Below, one piece after another: positions 8,240 through 19,967 of a stretch of 64,000 bases of DNA. The number at the start of each line of letters is the position of its first letter. Within the stretch, counting starts at the first letter, position 1. The notes below the pieces were generated by a model that ran no database searches, was not told where the DNA came from, and worked only from the letters and a program-made list of their open reading frames with translations. The DNA comes from Taiwanofungus camphoratus (Eukaryota; Basidiomycota; Agaricomycetes; Polyporales; Taiwanofungaceae): positions 1-64,000 of the forward strand of contig CP021228.1 in the NCBI GenBank assembly GCA_003999685.1, written 5' to 3'. The position numbers were made by a program, and so were the translations under genes.

Positions 8240-9835
8240 TTACAGAAAATCCACAAAGTCGTGGTGCTGAGAGAAGTGGGGGAATCTTACTCCTTTCGTT
8301 TCTTGCCCCTGCTCCTCCTGCTCAGAGGCTTCATCATCCGCCTCGTTTTCATCTTTCATGTTGGCCCTTCGGTTTGGGGGTCCTGTTCCCCGACCCGAGG
8401 TTCGCTCCGGGCAGTCTTTGGCCAGGTGCCCCTTATTGTGGCATTTGTAGCAGGAGCCCGTCCTTCGGTCTTGCAAGCGCTGATGGTCTGGCTTCCCACT
8501 GTCAAATGCCCTTGCTGCGACTCGTGGAGGGGTTTTCGAAGTTCTTTGAGCGGCATCGATGGCCTTGTTGTTTCGATAGGCCCGGTCCCGTTGGGCAGCA
8601 GCTTCCTTCCATCCTTCTAGGGTTGTGGGGGCTACATCTCGTTCTATGATTCGGACTCGCATGGTGCTGGGTAGTTTTTCTCGGTACCAGGCCATAAGGG
8701 CACTTTCTTCGGTGATTTCTGCCCTGCGGGCCAGTCGGTCGAACTCCTCGTTGAAATCGGCAATGGGTTTGTCGTAGGTGTAGACCAAGTTCCGTAGTTC
8801 GATGGCTGCAGAGACCTCCTCCTCTATTACCCCGAACCTTTTGATGAACTCGAGAGCGACATTCCTGAAAGTGCCGTACCCCCGGCTCACCCCTCGGATG
8901 AGGGGGTGGGGTTCGAGTGCCTTTTCGGTGAGAGTATCGGCCCAGGCACCAGCATGGCCTTCGAGGTGGCCAAGGAAATTGCCGACCTTTTCTCGTTCGG
9001 AAGCAGAGGCCCATCGCTCGGTGTCAAATCTTCGGGCAAATTGGATGAGGAAGTGTCGGGCATCCTCTCGCTTTCCAGAGAACTTAGTAATTTCTGGCTC
9101 TTTTCGGTCCGGTACCCGTGCAGCTCCCTGTGGGAGGGGCGTTCCTCCAGGCGGCTGCCCCCCTCCAGGGGGTCCTCCCCCAGGGGGTCCTCCTCCCCCA
9201 GGTGGTCCTCCTCTACCGGGTAGTCCTCCTCCACTGGGCACTCCTCCGCCAGGTGTTCCTCCTCCGCCAGGTGTTCCTCCTCCGCCAGGTGGTCCTCCTC
9301 CACCAGGTGGTCCTCCTGGGGGTCCTCCACTCTCGTCATAAGGTGGTCCTCCCTCGGGGGGGCCTTCCTCCCCCAGCCCATCGTCAGGCGGTGGCCCTGA
9401 TTCCCCTATTCCTGATCGGAAAGAGCTCAAGCCACGGGGTGTTTCCGGAGTGGAAGGGGATGTTTTTCCTGTCCCTTCAGTCTCCATTTGTCGTTCTGTC
9501 CGTTCAATGTCAGGATCGGTTAGTTCTGAGCTGGAGCCTTCGTCGGAGGGTGGGTCGGTTTCGTCAAAGGTTGTCCAGCGGGCCTGGATGAGGGCACGAT
9601 TGGTTGGAGTACAAGGTTCGAAATCGCTTCCCCTGTAGAGTGCAGAGTCGTAGTGGTGAGGGCACGGTTGCGTTGAGCAGACCCTCCAGTTAGAAGTCTT
9701 CGTGTAATGTCGGTGTACGTCCCGATTGTTCTCCGCTTGATAGCGATGAGCCTTCCCGGCGCACGTCAGGGTCGATCTCCGCCTCGTTTTGGAGGATGGA
9801 TCCAGCTTGCCACCGGTGATAGAAATCTCGGGCAC
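8240..9835 (-). pseudogene. gag remnant of gypsy relic 1
   Basis: The frame holds a long Gly/Pro-rich tract encoded by a 15-18 bp minisatellite (about 9130-9330), a retrotransposon gag domain (from about PEITKFSGKREDARHF), and a CCHC zinc knuckle (CYKCHNKGHLAKDC) near the C-terminus. These are standard nucleocapsid features of Ty3/gypsy gag. Long antisense frames over the same region come from the biased base composition and are not genes. Confidence 0.83.
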
Positions 9836-10299
9836 TCAGTAGCCTTTGGTATAGGTTCACAATTATGGGAACGGCCAATTGAAATGAGAAACGTGGGTTT
9901 GAGAGCACCTTCTGAGCAGTGAGGATACGGTGGTCAAGGACTTCGTCAAAATCTTCAGAGGGAGTGGGAGGTAGCGGTCGGCTTCCTTCCCTTGCCAGCC
10001 TGTCGTGATTTTCTAATACGGCTTGCCAAGCGTCGCTGGCTCTGGAGATGCGGGAGCGGGTGTAAAGGATCAGCTCCCTCTGTTCAGCTGGGAGGAAGCT
10101 GGTGGAACTATCGGCGTGGAGAATGGCTCTGAGGTTGCGCTCAGCTCGATCCAGGACTTCTTCTAGAGTCGGGAGAGTAGGGTCAAATGCTGCGTGATCC
10201 AGCTCTTCTTCTTGTTCGTAGTCGATATCAAAAGGTCGTTGATAATCCGTGGTGATCAGTACTAATCGTATGAGTACGCTGACCTCGCCTTCTTCGAGA

Positions 10300-11120
10300 C
10301 CGGTACGGGTCTTTTAGGCACTGTCTTCTTGTGACCTCTCGAACCAGGACGGGTTCGGGTTTATGGAGTCGTATTCTAGTGTTACCGGGGGGTTCACCCT
10401 GATAATGCTGCAGAAGCTTGGAGCGGTGTGCAGCGAAGGGTCGAAGAGGGACGACGGTGACGACGAGTCACAATCCTCGGTAGTCTTCAACTACAAGCCC
10501 TATGTAGTCGCGATAGTCTTTCACGGGCTTCTTGCGGTGCAAAGAGATGTGAGAAAGACTAGCGTGTATTGGTACTAATGCGTAGTACACTTTAGGAAGG
10601 ATGAACGAAGAGAATACGACTAAGGGAACCTCCAACAGTGGGACCCCCTTCTTATACTGCCACCGCCAACCCCCAGGTATACTAGCAGCCCCCCAGAGAC
10701 CGCATAAGGTGAGAGGAGTCAGCGGCCCGAGAGTACATAACTACCATGGCGTAAGCGGGGACGGTCGGCCCGTCAGTCAATCTGGGTAAGTAAGGTGTGG
10801 AAGGGATGCCGCGCGTCCATGGTGTGACAAACAGAGGGAAAGAAAAAAAAACGAACACGTCTCTAGTCCTACCCGACAGTAACAGGCCTGCAACTCTCTC
10901 GAGACCGTTGGGCTGATGGTTGAAGACTTAGGTGTATATGTGTCATCAGCCAGGCTGACTCCTCATATGCACCCCATGTCCGACTACTTAATGACTGACC
11001 GTCATCAGTAGTCACTTTCAGGTGTAGACACCTCCGTAACAGAATATATTTAACTAAAAGGCAGCAACAGGCAAATAATAGACAAGTGAATACGAGATCA
11101 GAAAAGCAATATAGATGATA
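10300..11120. other. Stretch without recognisable genes next to gypsy relic 1
   Basis: The first 500 bp may be the leader or LTR of gypsy relic 1, but no second copy exists to prove it. The rest turns into A- and CA-rich low-complexity sequence. No coding similarity is seen. Confidence 0.4.
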
Positions 11121-12010
11121 AGAATAACAAGTAACAGGCAACCCAATCTATCTAGCCATAGACATAACAGATGGAGAGGCAGACGATAAGAAACACAAAC
11201 AGACAGGCAAAACAATAGACACAACAACGAGCAACCTAATTTATCTGGTCAGGATGAGAAGCAGAAAAACAGCAAAGACAATACAATATGTTGAGAGATC
11301 GACAGCAGAAAAGATGAACAGAGTGACAGATGGATCAGCTGGCTGAACAAAAAAAAGGTTGATGATAGAGACAATGTCGACAGTGAGAATGTCAATGACA
11401 GCAACGGTAAAAAATGACATGTGATGACGATGACGACAGAGATCAGCGACAGTGACTGAGAAGGACAGCAACAGTGAGAACGGCAATGACAATGACAGTG
11501 GCAATACAACGACAACAATGACAATGAGTGACCGAACCTATTTAGCCAGAAATCTGACAGGTTGAGAGGAGCACAAAGAAGGTGAGAACAGAGAGAGAGG
11601 TGAAAATGGAGGAGAGAGAGAAGGCGTTGTGAGGTCAGAAGAGGATGAGTACAGTGAAAGTGAGGATGCGATGATGATGACGACGATGAGCAACCCAACT
11701 TATCTAGCCAGTAACCTGACAGGTTGAGAGAGCATGCAGGGGAGGAGAGGAAAACAGAGAAAGGGGATCAGTGATGAATGGAGAGAAGATGCGACGACAA
11801 CGAGCAACCCAATCTATCTAGCCAGCCACCTGACAGGTTGAGGAAGCGTGCAGAGGAGGAAAAGGGAAACAGAGAAAGGGGATCAGCGATGATGGAGAGA
11901 AGATGCGATGACGATGATGACGATGAGGAGCAACCCAACCTATCTAGCCAGCCACCTGACAGGTTAAGGGAGCATGTGGGGGGGGAAGGGGGAGGAGAAG
12001 AAGGAAACAG
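11120..12010. repeat. Degenerate minisatellite, period about 115-125 bp
   Basis: A segment of the form GAGCAACCCAA-TATCTAGCCAG followed by ACCTGACAGGTTGAG recurs at about 11690, 11804 and 11929. More degenerate occurrences lie near 11135, 11230 and 11520. Units are separated by purine-rich filler with GAT/GAC runs. The CCTGACAGG core is a short palindrome. Long open frames here come from the repeat composition. Confidence 0.75.
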
Positions 12011-12080
12011 AGAGGGGGGAAGGAGATGGGGAGAGAGGGGGGGGGTGGCGTCATGGGGCCAGAAGGGGGTGCCGGGGGAC
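11977..12080 (+). repeat. G-rich tract with G-quadruplex potential
   Basis: Several runs of four or more G (for example near 11978-11993, 12013-12019, 12037-12046 and 12065) lie within about 100 bp on the + strand, more than the minimum for a G-quadruplex. Function is unknown. Confidence 0.5.
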
Positions 12081-12114
12081 CTGGTTTTCCATAGACCCCC
12101 CCGTGGAAGGAAGC

Positions 12115-14173
12115 CTATAGGTAGATAAATGGCATATTTGGTCCAGACTGCCGTGTTGTTCGGAATAGTAATGAGGACAATGTAGAACGGGAGTTGCCAT
12201 AGCACATTAACCCTTAAAACAACAATCATGTCAGTCCAATGATATGCCAGGAAGATGCTATGCGCACGATGAAACAATGGCACGCTCATTGACCCGCTTT
12301 GACAGTCTCGCCAGACCAAGTTGAGTCTGAACAATAAGTGGTTAACGTGAAGGGAGATGTGTGGCAGGTTCAACAATAACTTACAAATATACCCACAAAG
12401 TTTACAGGTATAGTGAGCAAATTTGTATCAAAAGTACTGAAACCACTGCCGAAACGTAAGTTAGAAGAAGACACAAAGCAGGTTCAGATTCACTTACAGG
12501 CCCTTGAGCGTCACTGAGAGATAGAAAAGATAATGGGAAATCAGTATACCGAAGTTGTGTTGTCAAGGCTTAGAAGTATTTCAAAATCAGAGGCTTAATA
12601 CACTCACAGGTGAAGTAGTTCTTGACCGTGGATAGAGTTATAAAGACCATGAGACCGAGCTTGCAAACGATACAAATTGATATTTCACGCAAGTCATGCC
12701 AGAGGACATACAATATATAACGGCGTCATGTCATAGTCCGTAAGTGAGCGCCAGAACTTTGGCCAGGTGATGATTTGTCGATTGTGCATATCGCTCTTTG
12801 TAGGGTCATCTCGCTAAAGGAAGAATACTTATCAGAAGTTTACGTTCATTTTCGAGAACATACCGCACTTACCAGCACCCTCGTCACGAGAATAGTTTCT
12901 TCTCTGGCAGTAAACCAGCCATCTTTCCCTCTGAAGACACTCGCTGTCTGAGTAGGGGATGGAGGAAGATAGAACAGAGCGATAATGCCGATGGCAAGTG
13001 TGACAATACCTTCGATGAGGAAGAGATATCTGAAAACTGATTATGAGTTTCTTGATAACATTTGCACACGTACATAAACGCATGACATGCCGCTTACCGC
13101 CATCCTGCCCAGCCATGAGTTCCTCGCATATGGAGGATGCCTGCAGCGAGGAGGGCCCCGACTATAGTCGCAAAAGTAGTTGATCCCCAAAACCAGGAGA
13201 GTCGCACAGGTAGTTCATCTCCTGAAGCAAACAGATGAGCAAACAACGATATGACATAGACAATCGTGTTGCAACCGACCTTTGTAAAAGTAAGAAAGAT
13301 AGAGGACCTTCGAAAGTGACTCAGCCAACACAAGTTCTACTTGCTCAAAGAGACTGCACCATGTCTGGGATGAAACCGCCCTCAAAAAGTCCAAGTAGTG
13401 CACGAGTTGCCCAGAACGACTTTTTACCGGAGAGTTTGCACTGGAAGATGACAACGATACTCCATACTATCATTTGAAACGGCACCCAGCGTTCAACACC
13501 AATTCTCTTGCTGATGAGCTGTGACGGAATTTCCATACACAAAAAACTGACAACTGCACATGGTCATACTTTAGCAACATCTCACAATTTACATTCACTG
13601 CCATACAGAATATGGTATTTCCCGTATTATAGTCATTGGTTGTCATGTTCAAGCTGTTATTGCACCGCAAGCTTCAGTCAAATAAATTACGAACGGGAAG
13701 AGAGATAGACTTACTCCTTGAGCAAATTATCGGATAGGGCATTGCTCAACTATGAGACATCAGTACAACTTTTGCGAGGAAAAAAAGCCTGATCTACGTT
13801 TCCTCGATCAAGTTGTAGAGCAGAGAAGCAAATGCACACAAAGACCATGACACGGATGTCGATCTTCCGCAAAAGTCTTCGCTCTTCATCCACCGTCCAA
13901 GTCGCTTTGGCATCGAACCTATGTTTGCCCTCGTAGGAATCAGGTGGCATGAAATGCCTGTATCAACCTCAATATCAAGAAAGTGAAACAAGGCTCAGTG
14001 ATAACTCACTTCGCCAGAACCCCGTCATCAAAGACATTGGCCTTCGCAGTGGCGATTTCATTGGCCTTCTCGATAGTGTTTTGGCTAACGGACGATATCC
14101 TAAAATTGCCAATTTCACTGAAAGCATCAAGGTCTCGGGGAACAGGAGCGGGCGCAGTCTGGCCGTGCGACAT
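12115..14173 (-). CDS. MFS permease, Dal5/Tna1 (anion:cation symporter) family, 3'-truncated
   Basis: Multi-exon major facilitator gene. The start MSHGQTAPAP lies at 14173. The first exons are 14173-14010, 13957-13798, 13749-13715, 13653-13607, 13553-13360, 13307-13280, 13221-13098 and one from 13029; all have GT/AG borders and matching phases. Family landmarks: RKIDIRVMVFVCICF (TM1), DRGN then LSNALSDNLLKD, ALLGLFEGGFIP, ELPVRLSWFW, LIEGIVTLAIG, and DYDMTPLYI in the second half. Members import small acids or vitamins such as allantoate, nicotinate and pantothenate across the plasma membrane; the substrate here is unknown. Similarity ends near VWTKYA at about 12120, so roughly the last two or three membrane segments appear replaced by G-rich repeat DNA. 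It may be a pseudogene. It is divergent from the TauD gene at 14674. Confidence 0.82.
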
Positions 14174-14673
14174 CACAAAGAAAGCCGGAGGTTGGTGACG
14201 GCAAAAAATTAAACATGGTTATTTGAAGAACACAGAGGGACATGAAGCTTCCGCCAGGAACCATCCACGATCAAAGACGACACACGCAAGAGTTGTAGAA
14301 GGTGTGATTTCGCCAGATTGTGATGCATCATGGTGCATTCGGGCTTCGTCGAGAGTGAAGTGGTCACTGAGAACATCGCATTCCAATGGCAAGTTCGCAC
14401 ACTGGCACTTCTTCCGTAAGTGGCGTGCCTACCAATCCGGGCCGGAATGTCTGCTATTACAATGCGTGGATCGGCGCAAAGTTACGAGCGAGGCCCATCC
14501 CAATGCGCTGACGCTCAGGTCAAAGTACGACATACTGACGCCCTCTTATGCCATAGATAACGGAATTCTGACCCTCCTCCCAGTAACTTGCCATTTTGCT
14601 GCAATGGCATCTAGGTTTATAAACAGCGTTTCGTCGCTCGGAAAAGCAGTAGCAGCAACTACCGCCGTTCACC
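14174..14673. promoter_or_regulatory. Shared divergent promoter region (MFS permease / TauD dioxygenase)
   Basis: About 500 bp separate the two divergent start codons. A TATA-like TTTATAAA at 14616-14623 lies about 50 bp before the dioxygenase ATG. A GATA core (ATAGATAAC) occurs near 14554; GATA sites often mediate nitrogen control in fungi, but one site is weak evidence. Confidence 0.55.
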
Positions 14674-16195
14674 ATGTCGAGCACCCAGACTTCCACCCTG
14701 GTTAAAACCAATGCCTCGCTCTCCCTCTCTGTGCGTGCATCGACAGAACCGCTGAAGCCCACTGGGGCACTGGACAAATATGAGCATGTTGACCTCACGC
14801 CCGTGATCGGGCGAGAGTATCTGAACGTCCAGCTTACCGATCTCTTGAACGCGCCCAACTCGGATGAGCTTATCAGAGAGTTGGCCATCATCAGTATGTA
14901 GCTTCATGGGTCTGCATTGGTGTGCATGACTTACTTTTTGGCACCCCAGTCTCCCAACGTAATGTGGTGTTCTTCAGAAATCAAGATATAGACATTGAGC
15001 AACAGAAGCTGGTATGTCGACAACCTATGAAAACTCAAAATGCGTTTATCATGCTTCTTCACAGCTCGGAAATAAGCTTGGGATTCTTTCCGGACGTCCT
15101 CAGAACTCTGGGTTGCACATTCACCCGACAACAATTCCTTCGTCAGAACTAGGCCTCGAGGTATCAGTGATTACATCGAAGAAAGATAAGTACGTCCCTT
15201 CAATACCGAGCGAGGTGTTGGATAGTGCTCACCGAACTTTACAGGAAGAAGGAATATGAAAGCGATCTCGACATCTCTCAGCTTGCATCCAGAGAATGGC
15301 ATTCCGAGTAGGCTCATTCTGCTGACATGCGGCACCACACCTGATAAGTCTCGCACTCTGCTCAGCATAACTTTCGAACCCGTACCTTCCGATTTTGCCA
15401 TCTTGAAGGTCCATACTTTGCCGGATAACGGCGGAGACACCCTCTGGGCCAGCGGCTATGAGGCATATGACAGGCTGAGTCCCGCCCTTGCCAAGCACCT
15501 CGAGGGCCTCACTGCTCTTCACGACGCGAACAAGTTCAAGATTTTCGCGTACGCGTAAGTTCTCCCTGACAGTTATGACGGAGTGCACCTTTGATTCGCC
15601 GAGATTGTGGCCAGGACTGGAAATAAGCTCAACCAAGGTCCTCGTGGCAATCCAGAAAACGTTGGCGAGACACTTCAGGCAATCCATCCTGTCATTCGCA
15701 CCAACCCAGTGACCGGTTGGAAGAGTCTCTTCGTTAACAAAAAGTAAGTGTGCCTGAAACCTGACGGAGGGGTCACCCAATAAATTTCTATCTCGGGACA
15801 GCTTCACCAAGCGGATCCTTGAGCTAACGAAGGACGAATCCGATGTCACGATTGACTACCTCAACAGGCTCGTCAGCGATAATCATGACCTGCAGGTCCG
15901 CTTCAAGTGGCAGAAGTGCGTGATATATCCTGAAGCGTCCTGACAACGGCTACACGATCTCATGCAGGAACGACGTCGCCATCTGGGCGAACTCATCGAC
16001 CCTTCACAACGGTTTGTTGTGCCCCATTTCCTTCCAAATGTGCTTTGGCTAAACTCTCGGAATACAGTGACGCGTGACTATGGGGACCAGCATCGCGAAG
16101 GGAACCGTGTGGTGTCGCTAGGGGAGAGACCCTACTTCGACCCCACGTCCAAGTCGAGACGGGATGCGCTTGGTCTGAAGAAGAGATTCATTTGA
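14674..16195 (+). CDS. TauD/TfdA-family Fe(II)/2-oxoglutarate dioxygenase
   Basis: Non-haem iron dioxygenase of the TauD family, which hydroxylates sulfonates such as taurine, sulfate esters or related acids using 2-oxoglutarate and O2. Exon 1 (14674-14893) encodes MSSTQTSTL..; six or seven short introns with GT/AG borders follow. Landmarks: SQRNVVFFRNQD, then the iron-binding HxD motif as HSD, with the D codon split by an intron after 15291. Next come GGDTLWASGYEAYDRLSP, HPVIRTNPVTGWKSLFVN, and a distal IWANSSTLHN histidine with the R of EGNRVVSLGERP near the C-terminus. Length (about 370 aa) is normal for fungal members. The iron ligands appear present, so it may be active. The divergent MFS permease suggests a small uptake-and-catabolism pair; substrate unknown. 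Confidence 0.88.
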
Positions 16196-17230
16196 CAAAG
16201 TGGAATAGGAGCGAGAAACAAGGCTGCCCATCATCTTGGGTTTTGAGCATCAATGTTGATAGAGCTGTAGGTGACGAAAGATGACGAAGAGATAATATGT
16301 AGTTGGGAAATTTGTGTTGAGACACAACACCTTAGTCTTGTTGTGAAGCTTGACTAGGTCGAAGCTAATCATAACCTTGAGAAGGCATTAGAAATAACAG
16401 ATTGCTGACCCTTCTCAAGATTCGAAAGCCTGACCCTGAAGTGTATATTTGATATCTGTCAACGCCCGGATGAGGAATCAAGACAAAAAAAGGGGGGTCC
16501 ATGCGGTTGTTGAACTCGAACAGAGACTGATGATTATGTTGATGGGAGCAATGCTTCATGCTCGTCTGAACAATGACAAAAGAGCGGCTCTGCGGTAGCG
16601 GTGACGATATATGGGCTAAGCACGAGGATGTGCATCGCAGTCTTTCTGTATCATATGGCATAAAAGTAAGGGATTGGGATCAGTTAGGGTTCAGGAGAAA
16701 GGGGCCCCGTCGTGGTAATGAAGGAACGTATCACCTGCCAAAAGCCGGGGGTAGACCGCCCGATCGGCGGATGCAAGCAGGAACTTGGTGTCAGTGGAGG
16801 CGGAGCTCGCAACAGGACTAGGAACAGAGGACCGCCCACAACCCGACTCGGTGCACGGGATTCCAGATAGAATCGCTCTGAGTCGGAATAGTGCAGACTA
16901 AGTTAATCGAGTGTACACGCCCGGTAGAAGTAGCCCCATCGCCGCATGACTACATAGTTGAGCGAGACATACGGCACAGACACTGGGACTATGCATGCCG
17001 TGATGGCGATGCGAAGCAGTACATGGCAGGTGCGCTGGAATCTCACTCACGAAGTATCGGGATATCTGGGTGCAGTACTCGATGAGACTTTACTGTTGAA
17101 CTCCAACAATGGCATGATGCAGAAAGCTAAGAGGCCACATGGGCGCGAACTCGTGTACAATCAGTGATAGTGGGAGGAGAGCGAGTGAAACCCTAACCCA
17201 TGTGGTCGGAGCCGGGAGCGCCGATAGCCG
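16196..17230. other. Intergenic region, no gene recognised
   Basis: About 1 kb between the dioxygenase and the next gene. Only short unconvincing open frames are present. It presumably holds the dioxygenase terminator and the promoter of the downstream gene. Confidence 0.5.
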
Positions 17231-17446
17231 TTGTGGCTTGCTGTGCTGAACCACACTTGCCCGTGGCTGCGACCGCGACTTTCCAACTTGTTTCTCCACT
17301 CTTTCCAACTTACTCATCCACAAAACCGGGTAGAGCCACCTCCCATGGTTTCATCCTTGGATCTCATAAACCGTATGCCCGCTCCCATTTCTCCTCACCA
17401 CCACCTCGAGTTCACCTTCTTGGCTGCAGACTCGACATCAACCGCC

Positions 17447-18571
17447 ATGGCTACGCTCCCATCTTCAACGCCAGCCGCAGAGCTGCGCCATATCACCTCA
17501 AACACAAACCTTGCAAGTCCTGCTCGCGAACGCAGAATATCCAAGCGTAATTCACAGCTCCTTCGCACCCATCGCCTGGGCTCCCGTTCGCCCTCATCCA
17601 TTCCTTCATCGCCCACATCCGTGTAAGCACCTCTCATTCATCGTTCGTTCATTCATTCTCTGACCTCGTGGTAGCCACTCTTCTTCCTCCGCAATATTCG
17701 AACGGGACATCGAGCCCATCGCACCCTCGCTATCCCTACTGATCCCCATCGCATACCCCGTGGCAAGTTCACCGAGCAACTCGAACAGTCCGTCCCATCT
17801 GTGCTCGATAGTGCCGCAGCGGTTCTGGCGGCCTCATCTTCGCAGGATGATGATTTCGACACCATATCGATTGTCACTCCTGCCCCGCCCGATGCTGGTT
17901 ACCAGAGTGGTTTCACTAGCCCTATCTCGCGCATGAGCAGTCGCAGCCCCAGTCCTACTGGTGCCGGAAACAGGAGGAGTTTGTTATTTAGTGCAAGCCC
18001 CCTGCAAGGCTCTCCGCCTTCGCAGGGGTCTCCACCCTCGCGGCCAACTGTACACACAGCAGCCCCTCCGCCCCTGTCTACAATTGCCGCCCAGACGCCT
18101 ACCTCCACTACCGCACCCTCGTCGGATGCAGGATCCGAAACGTCTTCCCCCACCACAGCCACGCACCATGAGCACCCACTGCACAGTCTCCCACCCGCTG
18201 CGACCACCATCGTCATCCCGAACTCGCTCACTTCGCACCCGCCCTCGCCAAAGAACAACGTGTGCAAGCGGCTCTCCTTCCTGTCGTACATGGACCTCCT
18301 CTCCTCCACGCCCGCGTCCACGCTGCCTCTGTCGAGCCTTACCTCTCCCGCTGACGCTCCACCGCACATCCCCAGCGTGATCGGGTTTCCCCAGGCGCAG
18401 TATGCTGCGAGCTCCAGTGCGGGTAGTATCCACGCCGCGGCGTCCGCCCTCGAGCGGGATGCCGCAGTGGGGATCATGGACGACGTCGGTGGCGAGTGGG
18501 AGCGCGAGGGCTTGGGCCGCGGCCTGGAGGAGCGCTTGGAGGCGCTGAAGACCGTCCCTGGCCGCGCCTAG
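17447..18571 (+). CDS. Ser/Pro-rich protein of unknown function
   Basis: Two-exon model. Exon 1 starts at ATG 17447 in a good context (ACCGCCATGG) and ends at about 17620; exon 2 runs 17675-18571. Taking the donor at 17621 keeps phase with the long exon-2 frame, though GTAAGC at 17623 is also possible. The product is about 355 aa and mostly low complexity. A basic N-terminal stretch (ARERRISKRNSQLLRTHRLGSR) and a more ordered segment (LAIPTDPHRIPRGKFTEQLE) precede long Ser/Thr/Pro tracts. A short hydrophobic-rich block (KRLSFLSYMDLLSST) and an acidic C-terminal helix (GGEWEREGLGRGLEERLEAL) follow. No domain recognised. Likely disordered, possibly regulatory; function unknown. Confidence 0.62.
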
Positions 18572-18589
18572 CCATGCGCCATGGACCAT

Positions 18590-19960
18590 TATTCCACACT
18601 TGGTTCTGGATAGCCAGACTCTGCGTGAGGATCTGACGCGTATGCTCCCATTTTTGACCCCTCTTGTGCACTAATCAACGTTGATTCTTCGTCTCTTCGG
18701 TTGTGACTATGCGGGCTCGGACTGGATTGCCTTGATTTTGTGCCTCGTATAATTGGAACCATTACTTAGGCACGCTACACTATTCTTCTCCATAATGCTA
18801 CGACTCCCCTTGGCTCCTATGCGGTAATCCTTTTTTGCGGTGTCCAGGCTGCCGGTTGGTAATGATTATTTCGTGCTCATCTTAATTCCGTGCTCAGGTA
18901 CATACTTATTTATACCATACCACGTATCCTCCTATGCTTGTAATCCTCTCCCCGCGCACGGCGGACAAGCGTGCATGTATGCCTGTTATATACCTAACAC
19001 GATGTGTTTTGACCTGATGTCTTGTCCGATCACACATCGATGGCAAGTTGGCAACGAGTGGTCCCCATGCTCGTGCCTGCTTCTACTACGGGGAATCGTC
19101 GGCTCCGGCCTCACGGAGACGAAGTGCATTAGCGTTCCATTGTCGCACAAGGTACTATGTGCAGACAAACCAGCGTCGAGCGACTGTTGCGAGACCAGTA
19201 CGCAGAACGCGCGGCTTTAGGCTGGTTAGCTTGATGGTACCTGGGACAATCGAGTGTGGGGTGCTGCTGCGAGGGCTGGCCTCGCATGGGCTGAATGGCA
19301 AAATCTGGCCAAAATTGTCCGTTCGAGAGCGCACAAGTCACGCTATGCGGGTCGGAGAATTGGTTCCGAGCAGGGCTGGTCAAGACGTCTGTACCGCTAC
19401 CGATGGCGGGTACATAGAGGAGTTAGTGAGTCGGAAGCGGTAGAAAAAGAGGAGACGACCCCGCATAGAACTCCTGACGATACTGTGAGAGCGAACAGAT
19501 GACATGGGAGCCCGAGAGCAGGCTGTCCCTCGTAGATAGACGAGCCTGGGAAACCGTGTCCGACCCAGACTTGAAATGGAGACCTCGGGCGTATAAGCGG
19601 ATTCGGAAGATGCGTGGCTGGCGTGTCCGCAAGCAACCAGACCTTGATGCATTGTTTTTCAGCCTGTTTTCCATTGCATCAATCACAAGACTGCGAGGCA
19701 GCCAAGGCTGGAGAGACGGGCAAGAGCGACGATGAGAAGTGCGCAGGATCAAGTCATGGGTCTGCGTTGAGGATCTAATCTAATCTAATCTCGTTTCGAT
19801 CGAGTTGTTCTCCCACGGCGTACGCTGACCGCGCGAGGCGCGTGCCAAGATACCTCTGGCACGGTCCTGGCAGTCCGCCTCCCTCACTTTAGTCGCTCCT
19901 TTCTTTCTTCCCTCTCTTTCTCCACAACGTCGACGACGCTCACCTCGACTCGAGCTCGTC
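18590..19960. other. Intergenic region, no gene recognised
   Basis: About 1.4 kb upstream of the KRE6/SKN1-like gene. The open frames present are short, overlapping on both strands and resemble no family I know. CT-rich sequence at 19860-19965 is typical of a fungal promoter or 5' UTR. Confidence 0.45.
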
Positions 19961-19967
19961 GCCGCCC

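Larger units (their letters stand above)
6208..10300 (-). mobile_element. Ty3/gypsy retrotransposon relic 1 (broken)
   Basis: Fossil Ty3/gypsy element read on the - strand. Its pol-like part lies at 6208-8228 and its gag-like part upstream at 8240 to about 10300. The left end stops inside the RNase H-coding region at the telomeric tract, so integrase and the 3' LTR are absent. With no second LTR, the LTR limits and age cannot be determined. The element is broken, with at least two breaks. It is a different lineage from the gypsy elements beyond 36979. Confidence 0.85.

Noticed and set aside
8167-9591. Long + strand frames over gypsy relic 1
   Set aside because: Antisense shadows of the gag and pol frames, lengthened by the Gly/Pro minisatellite and high GC content.
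11241-12376. Ser-rich and hydrophobic frames on the - strand
   Set aside because: Translation of the minisatellite and GAT/GAC microsatellites; only the part from about 12120 upward belongs to the MFS gene.
17899-18589. Long antisense frames over the Ser/Pro-rich gene
   Set aside because: Composition-driven shadows; no start context, splice signals or domains.
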